This document shows positions 20,850-32,030 of a stretch of 64,000 nt of DNA, one piece after another (position 1 is the stretch's first letter; each line of letters starts with the position of its first letter). The notes under the pieces were generated by a model, which saw nothing but the letters and a program-made list of their open reading frames with translations, searched no databases and was not told the origin of the DNA. Position numbers and translations under genes: made by a program. Where the stretch lies: assembly GCF_001540865.1 (NCBI RefSeq), contig NC_033628.1, forward strand, positions 9,829,214 through 9,893,213, read 5' to 3'. The DNA is from Ananas comosus (taxonomy: Eukaryota > Streptophyta > Magnoliopsida > Poales > Bromeliaceae).

Positions 20850-23107
20850 ATTTTTTTTTAATATTAAAAAAATAATAAAGAGTGATGAAAATAATGTGAA
20901 AACATCAGTCGTCGAGATCGATATAAAATTTGTGCTAAAATATTTAGGACTTAGACTATGTAGATCTAGCTATTCAATATTTCAAAATTTTAATATTATT
21001 GTTATTTTTTTAATTTATTTGATTTGAATCGGTGGACGCAATTTTTACTTTAAATTTAAGGTAATTACTTAATTTAAATAAATTTATAATTATGAGAATT
21101 GTATAAACTATATCAACTGAATATATAAAAAACAAACAAATTGTATTTAAAATTTAAAATTAAAATATTATCGACTGACTCAAATTAAATAAATTTAAAA
21201 ATTAGATAAAAAATTTTATAAAATAAATATCTATTTATATTCGAATGATCTATAGTTCAGATAAATTTCGTACGCATCTTTCTAAAAGTTAGTTGACGTC
21301 GCCCCGTTGATATGTTGAGATTGCAAGGGCACCTTCAACTATTGAGTTCTTAATTAAAGGTTAAAATTTATAGACACCTTCTAAAGTTTAACATATATTA
21401 CGTTGATCCCACATTTTTTTTATTAACACTTTTTCTACTTTTTAACTATTTAGTTTAGTTCTTTCTGTTGACAATTTTAGAGATTACGTTAGAATCAAAA
21501 TATATGTCCAAAAGAGATGCACGAAATTAAGAATTATTTTAGTCAAAAAAAAAAAAATCGTATGCATCTCTGGTAAGCATTTGATTTCAATAAAATCTCT
21601 AAATTACGAACGAAAGGACGTAAAGCAAACAATTGGTAAATAGAGAGAGCATCAACCAAAGAAAAGCAGTGAGAGGTTAAATTTTAAAATGAGTTAAAAT
21701 TTAAGAGGTGTCTATATATTTTAACCTACTTTAAAACTACTTTATAATAAAAAAATAAATTAATTGATGAGTCCAAGTCACATAAAATGGCCACGACTAA
21801 TAATATTGTATCAGTTAATAAAGTTTTAACTGAGCACGTAACCACTGTCTAATTTACTAAATAAAAAAATTTAAAATAAAAATAGGAGATAATTACGAAA
21901 CGTTATTCCATATCCGATTTGCTGAAAAATTACACGAAGACCCTCTCAACTAAAGCCCGTGTTAAAATAAATTCCTTTCCTTTTACGTTTTCTTATTCCA
22001 CTACTATTTTTTTTTGACTTTTTATTTTTTTTAGTTAGTAAAAGTTTATTGAATTAAATATTTATCATTTAGCTAATAAATTATAATATAAAATTTAATT
22101 ATAATAATATAAAAAAATTAAAGTAAAAATAATAATGAATTAAAATTTAAGAATCGAAATATTCGCATCACATATTTGGAGGATCAGAAATGTGATTTAA
22201 CCTGACACAAACAGGTTCGTCGGTGTGAAAGGGTACAAATATGGAACGACATGGAACGACTTGCGAAAGTGTCCACACCTATCACCTATGGACGGACCTA
22301 TGTTTTAATTGATAGCTTTTTTGTGGGGATTGTTTTCTCCGCAATTTTGGACTAAGCAGCCTATCACTGATTTTGTATTTTTATTCGCAAAGTCTATGGC
22401 GTACACCTTTCCCGACGTAGCTGAACGAGTCCTTTTCATAGTCTCTGTCATGTTGCTAGCATGCATTGAATGTTCAGCTTTATAAGAATTAAAATCGTAC
22501 ATTCTGTCATAATTTTGATGTCTAAACTTGAATTGTAGACTGGATTCTTACTTGTAGTAAGAATGTTAAAGCGCGTTCGTTCATTAAAAATGTGTTCAGA
22601 TATATCCTAATTGTTAGATTTACTGTATCGTTATAGATCAAGTTAAATAGATCGACTATTTTTTTATAGATTGCTTTGAATAAATCACATACACTGCATC
22701 CAATATTAGAAACATGTATGTACCTTTTATGTAGTTTATGTAGAACAGGAGAGTAACAACAATCCTGATCCTACCCTATATTCATAGAAAATGCTTCTTA
22801 TATACACAAAATAGAAGTGTAGATTTTACACCTCCCATTTTAGGTTTGATAAAAATGTAAATAATTTTTAGTAAGAATAAAAAGAAATTGATGTGAGAAG
22901 TAGAATATTAATATCTTGAAATAAAGTAGATGTAAGATGTATACTACATTTTGAGATGTACCGATAGCATTACTCCTATTCAAATGCGTAAAGTTTATGC
23001 CCATAAATTTTTTATTATTCTTATTAGGTTGGATTATATTTTACTATACTATATTTTACTGTTAATTTTATTTGCCATATTATATATATATAGAGAGAGA
23101 GAGAAAG
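20850..23107. other. AT-rich intergenic DNA with MITE remnants
   Basis: About 21330-21715 is flanked by inverted 'gttaaaatttatagacacctt' and 'aaggtgtctatatattttaac'-like ends, which suggests a decayed MITE. 21935-21970 matches one end of the element at 5715-6066. No gene is supported; a 65-codon minus frame at 22305-22502 has no recognisable motif. Confidence 0.4.
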
Positions 23108-23528
23108 AGTTAGGCTGGTATACTATCGGTAGCACGGAGCCCTCCGTGCTACCAAGTTGTTTTCAATGATACGGCTTCCAAATCGATGATCGGCTCCGTT
23201 AGACTTGATCTACACTATTGAAAGTATTTGTAAACTAAATTTTATAATTTTTCGGCATCATTTACCTATCAAACGAGTAGTCTAAAAATAAACGGCTGAA
23301 AATAAAAATCTCGTAAAAAATGATGATAAAAGACTTGAATTTAAGATCAGAGATACTGATCTTATCCTAAATAGTGAAAAAAATTTTCTATAAAAATTTT
23401 ATCAGATTTGAATTGTTTTATACCGTTAAATTCACAAACATATCATATTTACCATTAAAATTGTCAATTTTGAGACCTTTTGATCACTAGTGAAATGATG
23501 CTGAAAAATTATGAAATTTAGTTTCCAA
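23108..23528. mobile_element. Foldback element, truncated at an assembly join
   Basis: The left end 'taggctggtatactatc' is followed by a perfect 12-bp hairpin GGTAGCACGGAG/CTCCGTGCTACC (about 23129-23154). The family core follows, with 'cttgatctacac' and 'ttttataccgttaaattc'. The right arm stops at N 23529, so the outer right end is missing. Confidence 0.7.
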
Positions 23529-23529
23529 N

Positions 23530-23644
23530 CTTGAGAAGCGGCAACAAAATCGTACGCTTGACCCACACATCGAAGAGCAATTTGCCAGTGGGAGGTTGCT
23601 GGCCTGCATCTCTTCTCGTCCAGGCCAATGTGGCCGAGCTGATG
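23530..23644 (+). pseudogene. RPS8: Orphan exon of 40S ribosomal protein S8
   Basis: The frame starting at 23530 reads [18 protein letters not shown] then [20 protein letters not shown]. That is the conserved C-terminal part of eukaryotic ribosomal protein eS8, part of the small cytosolic ribosomal subunit. It runs into a GT splice donor ('gatgggtaaagtg') exactly where a coding exon would end. No preceding exon exists (the sequence begins at N 23529), and I see no downstream exon with the final GKELEFY-type end. Directly after it, about 43 bp including the exon's last bases are duplicated in tandem. It is either a captured or duplicated gene fragment or a misjoined piece of the real gene. Confidence 0.8.
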
Positions 23645-23761
23645 GGTAAAGTGACTTTTTTAACCTTTTGATGTGGCTGAGCTGATGGGTAAAGTGACTT
23701 TTGTCCTTTCTGGCATAAAATGCAGTTAACCTTTTGGATATATCATGATATGTGCTTACCT

Positions 23762-23763
<2 letters not shown>

Positions 23764-23808
<45 letters not shown>
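23764..23808. repeat. (TA)n microsatellite
   Basis: About 22 TA units. Confidence 0.9.
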
Positions 23809-23811
<3 letters not shown>

Positions 23812-24431
23812 CAAAGACATCCTCATATTATTCTAATTTATCAAACTTCATATATTATTTTAGATATACTTTTATTTTTATTTTGTATATTTTTTTTCTC
23901 ATAGATATTATTAAATTATTTTTTTCTCGTCAAGCTCTATATTACTATCGACAAATTTATTATTTTAGATAAAATCTAATAATTTTATTGAGAGACACCG
24001 ATTAAATAGTATAAAAGAATAAAATAAATATCCACGATAGGCTCATTGAAAATTTCTATCAAGTTGTTTTAAATTTTTTTGTCTAAATAAATTGAATATA
24101 TACTCTAACACTTTTAACCAATATTTTTTTAACAGCTATCATATAAAATTATTGATTTTTTTTAACAACTTTTAACTAATATTACTTATTGTGTATAAAT
24201 TGAAAATAAAAAGACAGTTGAGTGGTACTTTTGACAAAAAAAAATAGTATAATGTAGAAAGTAAAAAAAAAAAAAAATGTAAAGCGCACTGTAGTATAAT
24301 AATTAAGTCCTCTTATTAATTCAGTAGTCCTATAACTCTTTTTTTTTTTTTTTTTTTTAACTAAAACCTCAAGGGTTTTATTAACTCTTGGATCCTTGAG
24401 TGTAATATGTACACTCCTATACCCTTATAGG

Positions 24432-26327
24432 GGTGCACTTTTAGAGATGTCAACAGCTCCGATTCGGGGCTGGTTTTTAAAAATCCGAATCTGAACTCTA
24501 AACCAAATTCGAAATCCGAACCCGAACCCGAATCCGACGGATTTTAGAAATTTATATCCAAACCCGAACCCGATCAAAAATCCGAAACAAATCCGAATCC
24601 GACCAAAAACCCGAAACCGATTCTAAACCAAGAAAACCTAAACCAAAAAATAATATGTACCGAAATTTCGAAACTATTAATAAAAAAACAAAACAAAAAA
24701 TTTCTAAAAATAAAAAAAATAGTTTTGTTGCCCAAATCCATAAAATCTAAAAAAGTAAAGTTAATTACACAGAGTTCGAATCCTAGAGCAAGTGGCAAAG
24801 GATTTGTGTTGGTACCATCGAAATAAATGAAGCGGTACATGACTACCTATCTCCCTCCAAAAAAAAACAAAAAAACTAATTAGAAAAATAAAACAAAAAC
24901 TTTTTTAATTTTTTTTAAAAAGTATCTATTGTCCAGGACAAGCTAGATTCATCATAGAGGGGGCCAAAAATATTTAAATAGAAACTTTAGTAATAAAAAT
25001 AAACAAAATTTTTTCTAATTAAAAATTTTTTATTAAAAAATTATTAATTAATATAAATAATGTAAAAGTATGAACTTATGTTTTTATTTTTATATGTTTA
25101 AACTTCTAATTATTTTTTTTTATATTATTACATTAAAATAATTTAAAATTTTATAAATCTAATATAATTTCTAGTTTTTTAGTAAATAAAATTAACATAG
25201 CTATAAAATTTAGTGCAATTATGATTTAGTCAAATAAAAGAGCTCACCTAAGATAAATAAAAGTTTTAAAAAATTATTAAATAAAATTTTTAGAGTAGAA
25301 AAATATATTATAAAATACTCTATAAGCAAGAAGCTTTTAATATATTTTCACCCATAAAAAGAGTATACCGATTAGGAGAAAGAGAGAGAAAGAGAGAGAG
25401 AGAGAGTTATATTGGTACCATAATATTAAGTAAATATTGAAAAGTTAGGGGGGTCAAAACTATTCATGGTCCACAAAAAAAAACTTTGAAGGACCATTAA
25501 ACAAATATTGAAAAGTTGAGGGAGGCCATGGCCACTTTGGACCTTCATATAGCTTCCTCCCTGCTATTGCCCAACAACCTATAAAAATTAAAAGACTAAG
25601 CTTAAAAAATAAGAAAAAAAAGACATATATGAAGAATAAAAAAAACCCACATCAAAGAAGCATCTTTAATTTTCATTTTTTTTTACAAAAGTCCTCACCT
25701 TTTTTCCTATTACGTTTAAGGTTGTGGTTCTTGGAGAGAAAGCAATAAGCTAAAATACCCTCTTGGATAAGAATGAATAAGAGACTACACAAGTCTACAA
25801 CAATTTCTCTAATTCTCTTTTAAGGTTTTAACTATTAGGGTTTGGAGATGGAGAGGATTTGAAAAATGGGAAGACTTTGAAGTAGTTCTTTTTTGAGGTT
25901 TTAACTATTAGGGTTTGGAGATGCAGAGGGTTTGGGAAATGGAAATATTTTGATTTTTGAATATTAGGATATAAAGATATATGTATTTTGATTTAGATTA
26001 TAAAAGTGTAAGTATTTTTTTGGCATTTAGATTCGGATCTAATAGTTTGAATTTTTTTTACATATTATATCATATTAAATTTGTTTGGGTTCGGGTTTGT
26101 TTTGGGTTGGGTTCGGGTTCGGGGTCGGGTCGGGTTTGGGTCGGGTTCGGGTTCGGGTTTTTTAAACATATCCATATCCGAATCCGAATCCGAATCCGTC
26201 AGATTTTTTTTTTTTTTGTTTTTTTTTATATCCATATCTATTTACATCAGATAATGTCCACACCGTTCGGATTTGGATTCTGATAAAATTCGGGCATCTC
26301 CATCCATTTACATCCCTAGGTGCACTT
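24432..26327. mobile_element. Mutator-type element with CCGAAC/GGGTTC repeat ends
   Basis: A perfect 9-bp target duplication GGTGCACTT flanks the element (24432-24440 and 26319-26327). Ends 'ttagagatgtcaacag' and the complement of 'atttacatccctag' match imperfectly. The left subterminal region has many 'ccgaacccgaacccg' repeats and the right has the inverse 'gggttcgggttcgg'. The interior is AT-rich with no transposase, so it is non-autonomous (1,878 bp body). A SINE fragment sits inside at 24780. Confidence 0.75.
24780..24895 (+). mobile_element. SINE copy with internal deletion
   Basis: 'cctagagcaagtggcaaagg' then 'ttggtaccatcgaaataaat' and 'gaagcggtacatgactacc', ending in poly(A). The B-box segment is deleted compared with 31421-31584. 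Confidence 0.65.
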
Positions 26328-26344
26328 GTAGTATTTTTGAATAC

Positions 26345-26460
26345 TGACTATACCTGGCATAATTGGTTAAGGACTTGATTCTTGGTATACCTACGGCTCC
26401 AAACTTGAAGTTTAGTTAAAATGAATGAAACGAATAGCATGCTATATTTCTCTCGAAAAA
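26345..26460 (+). mobile_element. Diverged SINE-like copy
   Basis: 'ctggcataattggttaagg' resembles a tRNA A box. The end 'gaatgaaacgaatagcatgc' plus 'tatatttctctcg' and an A-rich run match the shared SINE/LINE tail. The B-box region is too diverged to be sure. Confidence 0.45.
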
Positions 26461-27920
26461 TAGAAAATTAATACTATATGTAGTTACAATATAGGTGTAA
26501 AACTCACGTTCCAAACTCTTAATTTGAAGCCTAAATTTACTTATTTTATTATTTTTTAACTAAATATTATATAGAATTTTATAAATCCTTGGATCCAAAG
26601 TGTAAGATATACATCTCTATTTAGAGCGTATAGATAGCATTTTTCAAAATAGAATGAAAAATACTAGGTATACAAAAAGAGAGCGTACATCTTGCATCTC
26701 TAATTCTAAAATTTATAAATTCTTTTAGATTTTTAATATTAAAGATAAAAAAAAAAATGCTATCCATACATTCCAAAATAGGTATAAATCATACACCCTA
26801 TCTATTCTATAGATGAAATTTTCTAATACTCACATCGATGTGATCAGTGTGACCACGGCACCTATCTTATTAGTGCGATGTATGATTTACGTCCGGAAAA
26901 AAAAAAAAAAGAAGTTGAAAATAAAAAGATGAAATATGAGCTTTTTATAGAGTAAAGTTGTTTGTGTACTGTCATGCATAATCTGCAAGATTTTGATGAT
27001 CCTTTTATAGAGTCTAAAAACGTGAACTCTAAACCCTAAAGATTGATCCTTATTATTATTATTTTTTTTCAAATTGTTAAGTAATATTAAACAAACAAAA
27101 TTAAAAATATAGTAAAATTTGAACTCAATATCTCCCGTTCTCCTCGATCTTTTTTTTTTTTTTTTTAGATTTTTTTTTGCATGTGCATATTGTCGTATCT
27201 TCGACGATATTTCCGGCGATAGTTTTGCTACAACCTCCACTTGCATTCTGAGATTGAAATATCACAATCCGAGGGGCAGGAGTGTGCTTGCTAGTCTACA
27301 ATGTTAATATTCTTCTACTATGTTATAGCATGTCTTAATTTAATTTAATTTCTCTTTTGCTGTAGCTAGTTTTTTATTTAAACATTGTGCACTGTCGACT
27401 CATATGTACTATTTCTATAATACAATTAATCCTCTGTCAATCTCTCTTTTTCAAATGAAAAAAATTTGTTTGCGCTTATTTCATCTGTATATTTTATACT
27501 CTGAATTCACTCATCTTCATTTATTTATATCTTTAATTCAAGTGTTAAGTTTTTTATACAAAAATTTATAACTTACTGGGTGATAAAGTGAATAAAGATG
27601 ATAAAAAAAAAAAAAACTTAAAAAGCCGCAAAACATTAAAGTATACAGATACCACCTGGTGTAGGTCATAGTTTACCTGTAATAGTAAAGCGTATAGGAA
27701 TTCAAGGTTCTAATATTAAATTTAAAAGTTTGAAACCTTACTCCATTTAAATTTCCACAAAAAACTTCAAAATTTTTTCCCACCACTAAATTTCACGAGC
27801 ATCGTAACAACAAGCAATCAAAATTCGAATTCTTCTCAGATTCTAGCGTAATTGTACAGAGTCGAGATACACAGCATTTTCAATTTAATATCATGAAACA
27901 AAGGAAACAAAATTTACGCG
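26461..27920. other. Intergenic DNA, no gene seen
   Basis: AT-rich with poly-A/T runs. Two inverted blocks around 26570-26770 share 'gtataaatcatacaccc'-type sequence, suggesting a small decayed MITE. No coding signal. Confidence 0.4.
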
Positions 27921-28298
27921 CTAATTAACTGAGCGCTGGTTAGCATTTAACAACGCTTGAAGCAGCTTCCCAAACTCGATCAGCTTATCGACTTCGGGCA
28001 TCACTTCTTTCACCGCATCGTGCGCGCAGAACCGATCGGCCCAGGCGACGAGCAGCGGCACCTTCGCCTCGTCGAGTAGTTTGATGTTTAAAATCTTTTC
28101 AGATGCTTGAATCCACCCAATAAATGAGCCCAAAATGATGTCTAAGTATCCAACATTGTCTCCGCCGAAAAAGCGCTTCCCCTTGCTGCAGTTCTCGAAT
28201 GCTGCTTCTAACTGCAGGAGAGCAGCTGCTACTTGTCCCAGCGCTTCTGCTGTATCCCCTTTCATTGTTCCCCTCAAGATGCGAAGCGAACGAGGTAA
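27921..28298 (-). pseudogene. GST-A: orphan second exon of a tau GST
   Basis: An intact exon of 126 codons after a good acceptor ('tttgcaacag'), stop TAG at 27923-27921. It encodes the helical C-terminal domain of a tau GST: 'GKRFFGGDNVGYLDIILGS', 'LLDEAKVPLLVAWADRF', 'VMPEVDKLIEFGK'. No thioredoxin-like first exon is visible upstream as far as 31404; a foldback element sits there at 28505-29043. Without exon 1 there is no glutathione site or catalytic serine, so I call it a 5'-truncated pseudogene. It is more diverged from the other five copies than they are from each other. Confidence 0.8.
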
Positions 28299-28504
28299 CT
28301 GTTGCAAAGAATTAGAAACATTATTTTTTTTGTTGTTGTTTATTTTGAATTAAAATAATATAAAATTTATCAGAATTATCACTTATCCTGATCTAATCTT
28401 TTGAAAATTTCATTTTACTACTTAATTTTATAATTCAAATGAATTGAGTCATTTAATAATTTTTTCACTTTAAAATATAAAATACCGTTTATCTATACAG
28501 ATTG

Positions 28505-29043
28505 AGTAGAGCTACTATACTATTATTATGAGTATAGAGGTTTTCGTACTAATAAAATATTTTCGATGATGAAAATTTTAAATTGACGATCCATACCATT
28601 AAATATGATCTAAAACATTTGAAGTATATAGAAATCGAATTTTGTAATTTTTCTAATATATAATAAAGCTCATCGAGCTGTTTTAAATGAACAGTCAAAA
28701 ACGAGAGATCTTCTAAAAATAAGGAATAGTGTTTTTAAATTCAAGATTGCAGTTCTCAATCCTGATCTATATAATGAATATAATTTTTTATAAAAATTTA
28801 GTCGATTTCGATTTTTCTACACTGTTAACTCGAAAATGCTTTATACCGACCATTAAAAATGCCAATTTTGAAGCACTTCGATCGTAAACATATGTGTCAA
28901 AAAATTATGAAATTTGATTTCTAAAATATTTAAGTATTCTAAATTATATTTAACGATATGAATCGTCGATTCAGAAGCTCTATCATAGAACATGACTTAT
29001 GAGTACAAAGACGATGATACTTATAATAGTATATATAGTAGCT
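28505..29043. mobile_element. Foldback element upstream of GST-A
   Basis: Ends 'agagctactatactattatt' and the inverse 'atactattataagt...agtagct' match. Terminal hairpins use TTATGAGTA/TACTTATAA. The centre 'ttttctacactgttaactcg' and arm motif 'aagcacttcgatcgtaaac' belong to the same family as the copy at 1241. It lies where exon 1 of GST-A is missing. Confidence 0.7.
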
Positions 29044-29045
29044 AT

Positions 29046-31404
29046 CCTTAATTCATATATTTTATGTAACACATGAAATCATAATATTAATAAAGTAAAC
29101 GATACACCTAGATGATTCTAAATTTTGTATCGACAAAATTATAAAACAATTCAAATTAAATAAATTGAAAGATTAGACATCAAAATTAAAATTTTTAAAA
29201 AATTAGATAGTGGTCCCTAAAATATTGAGAAGCCCAAAGCTTTTTTTTTTTTTTTTTTCCTTCTGCCACCACCTGCCGGCCCAGTTAATTGATACCTCTT
29301 TCTTTTTTAAGAAAATAGTATCTAGTGAAGACATATAGGCGCATATTTTTCCTTGCTCCCTCACATTACAGAAGCAAAAATCACACAACCTATTTTTACC
29401 TCTAAAAGTAAAAGATAAATTATACTTTTGGTCCTCAAACTTTCAGATTTGAGATTTGTAATAGTTTGATTCCCAAAATTTAATTTATTATTTAAATTTT
29501 TAAAATTACTATAATTAATTTTTATCGTCTAATTTAGTTGAATACTAATATTTTGTTGATTTAGTAATGATGTGAACACTATCACATTAGTAACTTATTA
29601 TTATTCAATCAATTAAATTAAACTGTAGAATTTAAATATAATAATTTAAAATTAATATAAAACTATAATAAATTAAAGGTGGAGAACAAAAGTTTCATGC
29701 ACCTCAAAGATTAAGGACAACAAATATGCAATGTACCCAAAAATTTAAATATTCTACTGTACACCATGCGTAGAGGGATGCAGTGTATATTTACACTAAT
29801 TTCATGCAAAATGCCGCCGCAGTTATCTCTTATTAAGTTAACTCGGGTTAAACGTGAGTTAAATATCCACCACAGTTAAAAAAAAATTAAAATACCAATT
29901 TTCTCCTTAACTTAAGGACAAACAAAAAATGTTGGTGACGGTAGAGGAATATATTGGAAAAGACCAAAAGTTAAAATACTTTTTGTGCTCCTAACTTTAA
30001 GAGCAAATAAGAAAGTCAGTAATGGTGGAAGGGTATATTTGAAAAGACAAAATAGTAATTTTACAGAAATAACAGAGTTAAATAACAGATTTTAACTTTA
30101 GAGATATATTAGAAATAGGTTGGAAAATAGAAAGAATATTTTCAATATTAGCCTTCTAAAAGGAGTAAATCGAAAAATCGGAAACTTTTTAGGAGTATAT
30201 AAACAATTGCCCTAAGTTAAAGTATCGTACATCGACTCGAGTGGAACAAATTTAGAAAATTAGATAATAAAATTAAAATTATAAAAAGTTTAGATTCGTC
30301 TGTAACGATTCCACCAGCTAGTAATAATAATTCAATGAATCTAAAATATTTAAATTTAATTATTATTATTATTAGAACGAATATCTCTTATATTTCAAAT
30401 GAGAATTCTTTTTTCATCCAATATGAAAATACGAAACTGTTGGGACGGTAGTCAAATTCAAACAATTCATAATTCAGATAATTCGCATTACATTTCTATA
30501 AAAATAAAAATAATAGTAATAAAATAAAGNAAATAAATATAAAAGAATGGCCCGAAGTCCGGGCTGAGGGGCCGTGCTGGGCCGGAGTCCAAGGATAACG
30601 GCCCAGCACGACACGGCCCAAATTGTGGCCGGGCCGTGCTGGGCTGGCCTCGGGCCCGTTCTGGTCCGACTTAATGTGGGGCGTGTCGGCCCGGTACAGT
30701 CCACGTTACACCCCTAGTTGCCGGTGAGTTTTCGTCTGTGAAGCATTTTTTACATAATTGCTCAAATTAAAAAACTCATCCTATTTGATTTTGAAATTTT
30801 AATTTATTTTAATATTTTATTCAATTTAAATAGATAATTATAGTTAAGTAAAATTTAATTGATTAAATAATAGTTTATTACTAATATGACAGTAATACAG
30901 ATGATATAAAAATAACTAATGTGTGATATAAATACTATTTTAGAGACACGATATTGTAAAACTTAATTGTAAGAATTTTAAAAGTTTAAACTAAAAATTA
31001 ATAAATTTCTGGATCAACTGCATTAGCTATCACTAGAATTCAGAAGGGACAAAGTCAATAGTGCAAAATATTACACCTCTATCAAATCAATCATGATAAA
31101 TAACAGTTGTTTCATTTTATTTAACACCTCTATCAAATCGATCACAATAAATTCATCACTTGCTAAGTGAAATATAATTGGCATATGTTCCACATTTTAA
31201 TATCTTCCTTTTGAATGTTCTGGTTTCTTTATACAGTAAGAAACTAACAAAGCAATACAAAAATGGATGATACACATGGGTACTTAACTATTCTAAAGCT
31301 GATCATTAAACTTGTTAATTCTTTTTATTCAACACACTCCCTTTATTCTTGACAAATTGTCTTGCTATAGTATTTGAATACTAGATCAGTTATCCCAGGC
31401 ACTA
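29046..31404. other. Intergenic DNA with MITE half and GC-rich element
   Basis: 29830-30215 is an inverted partial copy of the MITE at 54485-54988 (ends 'aggagtatataaacaattgccc'). 30540-30718 is a GC-rich island of degenerate 'ggcccgtgctgggcc' repeats ending 'gttacacccctag', the inverse of the 'taggggtgtaa' end of the elements at 6114 and 24441. N at 30530 interrupts it. No gene. Confidence 0.5.
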
Positions 31405-31600
31405 ACATTCTACTTAGGTTACCGACCGTCCCTAGAGCAAGTGGCAAAGGGCTTGATGGTTGGTACCCGAGATCCAAGTTCGAATCCTAATTGATTCACA
31501 TTTCCAGCTAAGTTTATTTCTAAATGAAATAAACGAAGCGGATAGCGTGCTACCTATCTCTCCAAAAGAAAAAAAAAAAAAAAAACATTCTACTTAGGTT
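31405..31600 (+). mobile_element. tRNA-derived SINE with 16-bp target duplication
   Basis: Body 31421-31584 between perfect 16-bp duplications 'acattctacttaggtt' (31405-31420, 31585-31600). A box TGGCAAAGGGC near 31442 and B box GTTCGAATCC at 31478-31487, spaced about 36 bp, show tRNA origin. The tail 'cgaagcggatagcgtgctac' is followed by poly(A). The right duplication overlaps the stop codon of GST-B. The GST-C paralogue keeps the empty site at 34820-34842. Confidence 0.92.
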
Positions 31601-31945
31601 GGTGCACCTTCGTATAATACTCTACCAGCTTGTCGGTTTTCGGGATCAGCTTCTCCACGGTTGCGACGGAGCCGACGCGCTCTGCCCATTCGCTAAGGGA
31701 GGGAGCTTCGCCCCGTCGATGAGTTTGATACCTTATATCTTCTCTAGCGCTCTCAACCAACCTAGAAAGCATTCGAAAGCGATGTCCAAATAGCCTATGT
31801 TGTCTCCGCCAAAGAAGGGCTTCCCTTTGAAGCTTTTTTTGTAAGCCTCTTCTAGTAAAGAGAGTCCTACCAACGATTGCTCTACAGTCTCTGCTTTCTC
31901 TTTTTCCGTACTTGCATTTATAATCTTTTTTGTAGTAGAGAGCCA
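31590..31945 (-). pseudogene. GST-B: broken second exon of a tau GST
   Basis: Exon 2 copy nearly identical to GST-C, starting after the acceptor 'tgtctgcag'-type site. It has two disabling changes: TCA to TAA (31735-31733) inside the EKISGIK segment, and a one-base deletion near 31690 that shifts the frame just after AKLP. It is 356 nt against 357 in GST-C. Exon 1 is absent: homology to GST-C stops at about 32030, where a retroelement-like sequence and the N gap begin. Not expected to make a GST. Confidence 0.9.
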
Positions 31946-32030
31946 CTGCAGACAAATAGAGGTGGAGATAAAAAAGAAAACTCTATAAAACTTCTTGATT
32001 TAATGCAATATCACATGATAAACCAACACG

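Noticed and set aside
23745..23972. ORF over the TA microsatellite (YIYIYI)
   Set aside because: It is a translation of a simple repeat.
24510..24610. Telomere-like (CCGAACC)n repeat
   Set aside because: The motif is not the plant telomere CCCTAAA and sits inside a transposon with a 9-bp target duplication.
31421..31584. Functional tRNA gene
   Set aside because: A and B boxes are present but there is no cloverleaf, and the copy has a poly(A) tail and target duplication, so it is a SINE.
31590..31955. Long frame '[19 protein letters not shown]' over GST-B, and its twin at 34834-35196
   Set aside because: It is a shifted frame; the GST-like frame is the one with [15 protein letters not shown], broken in B and open in C.
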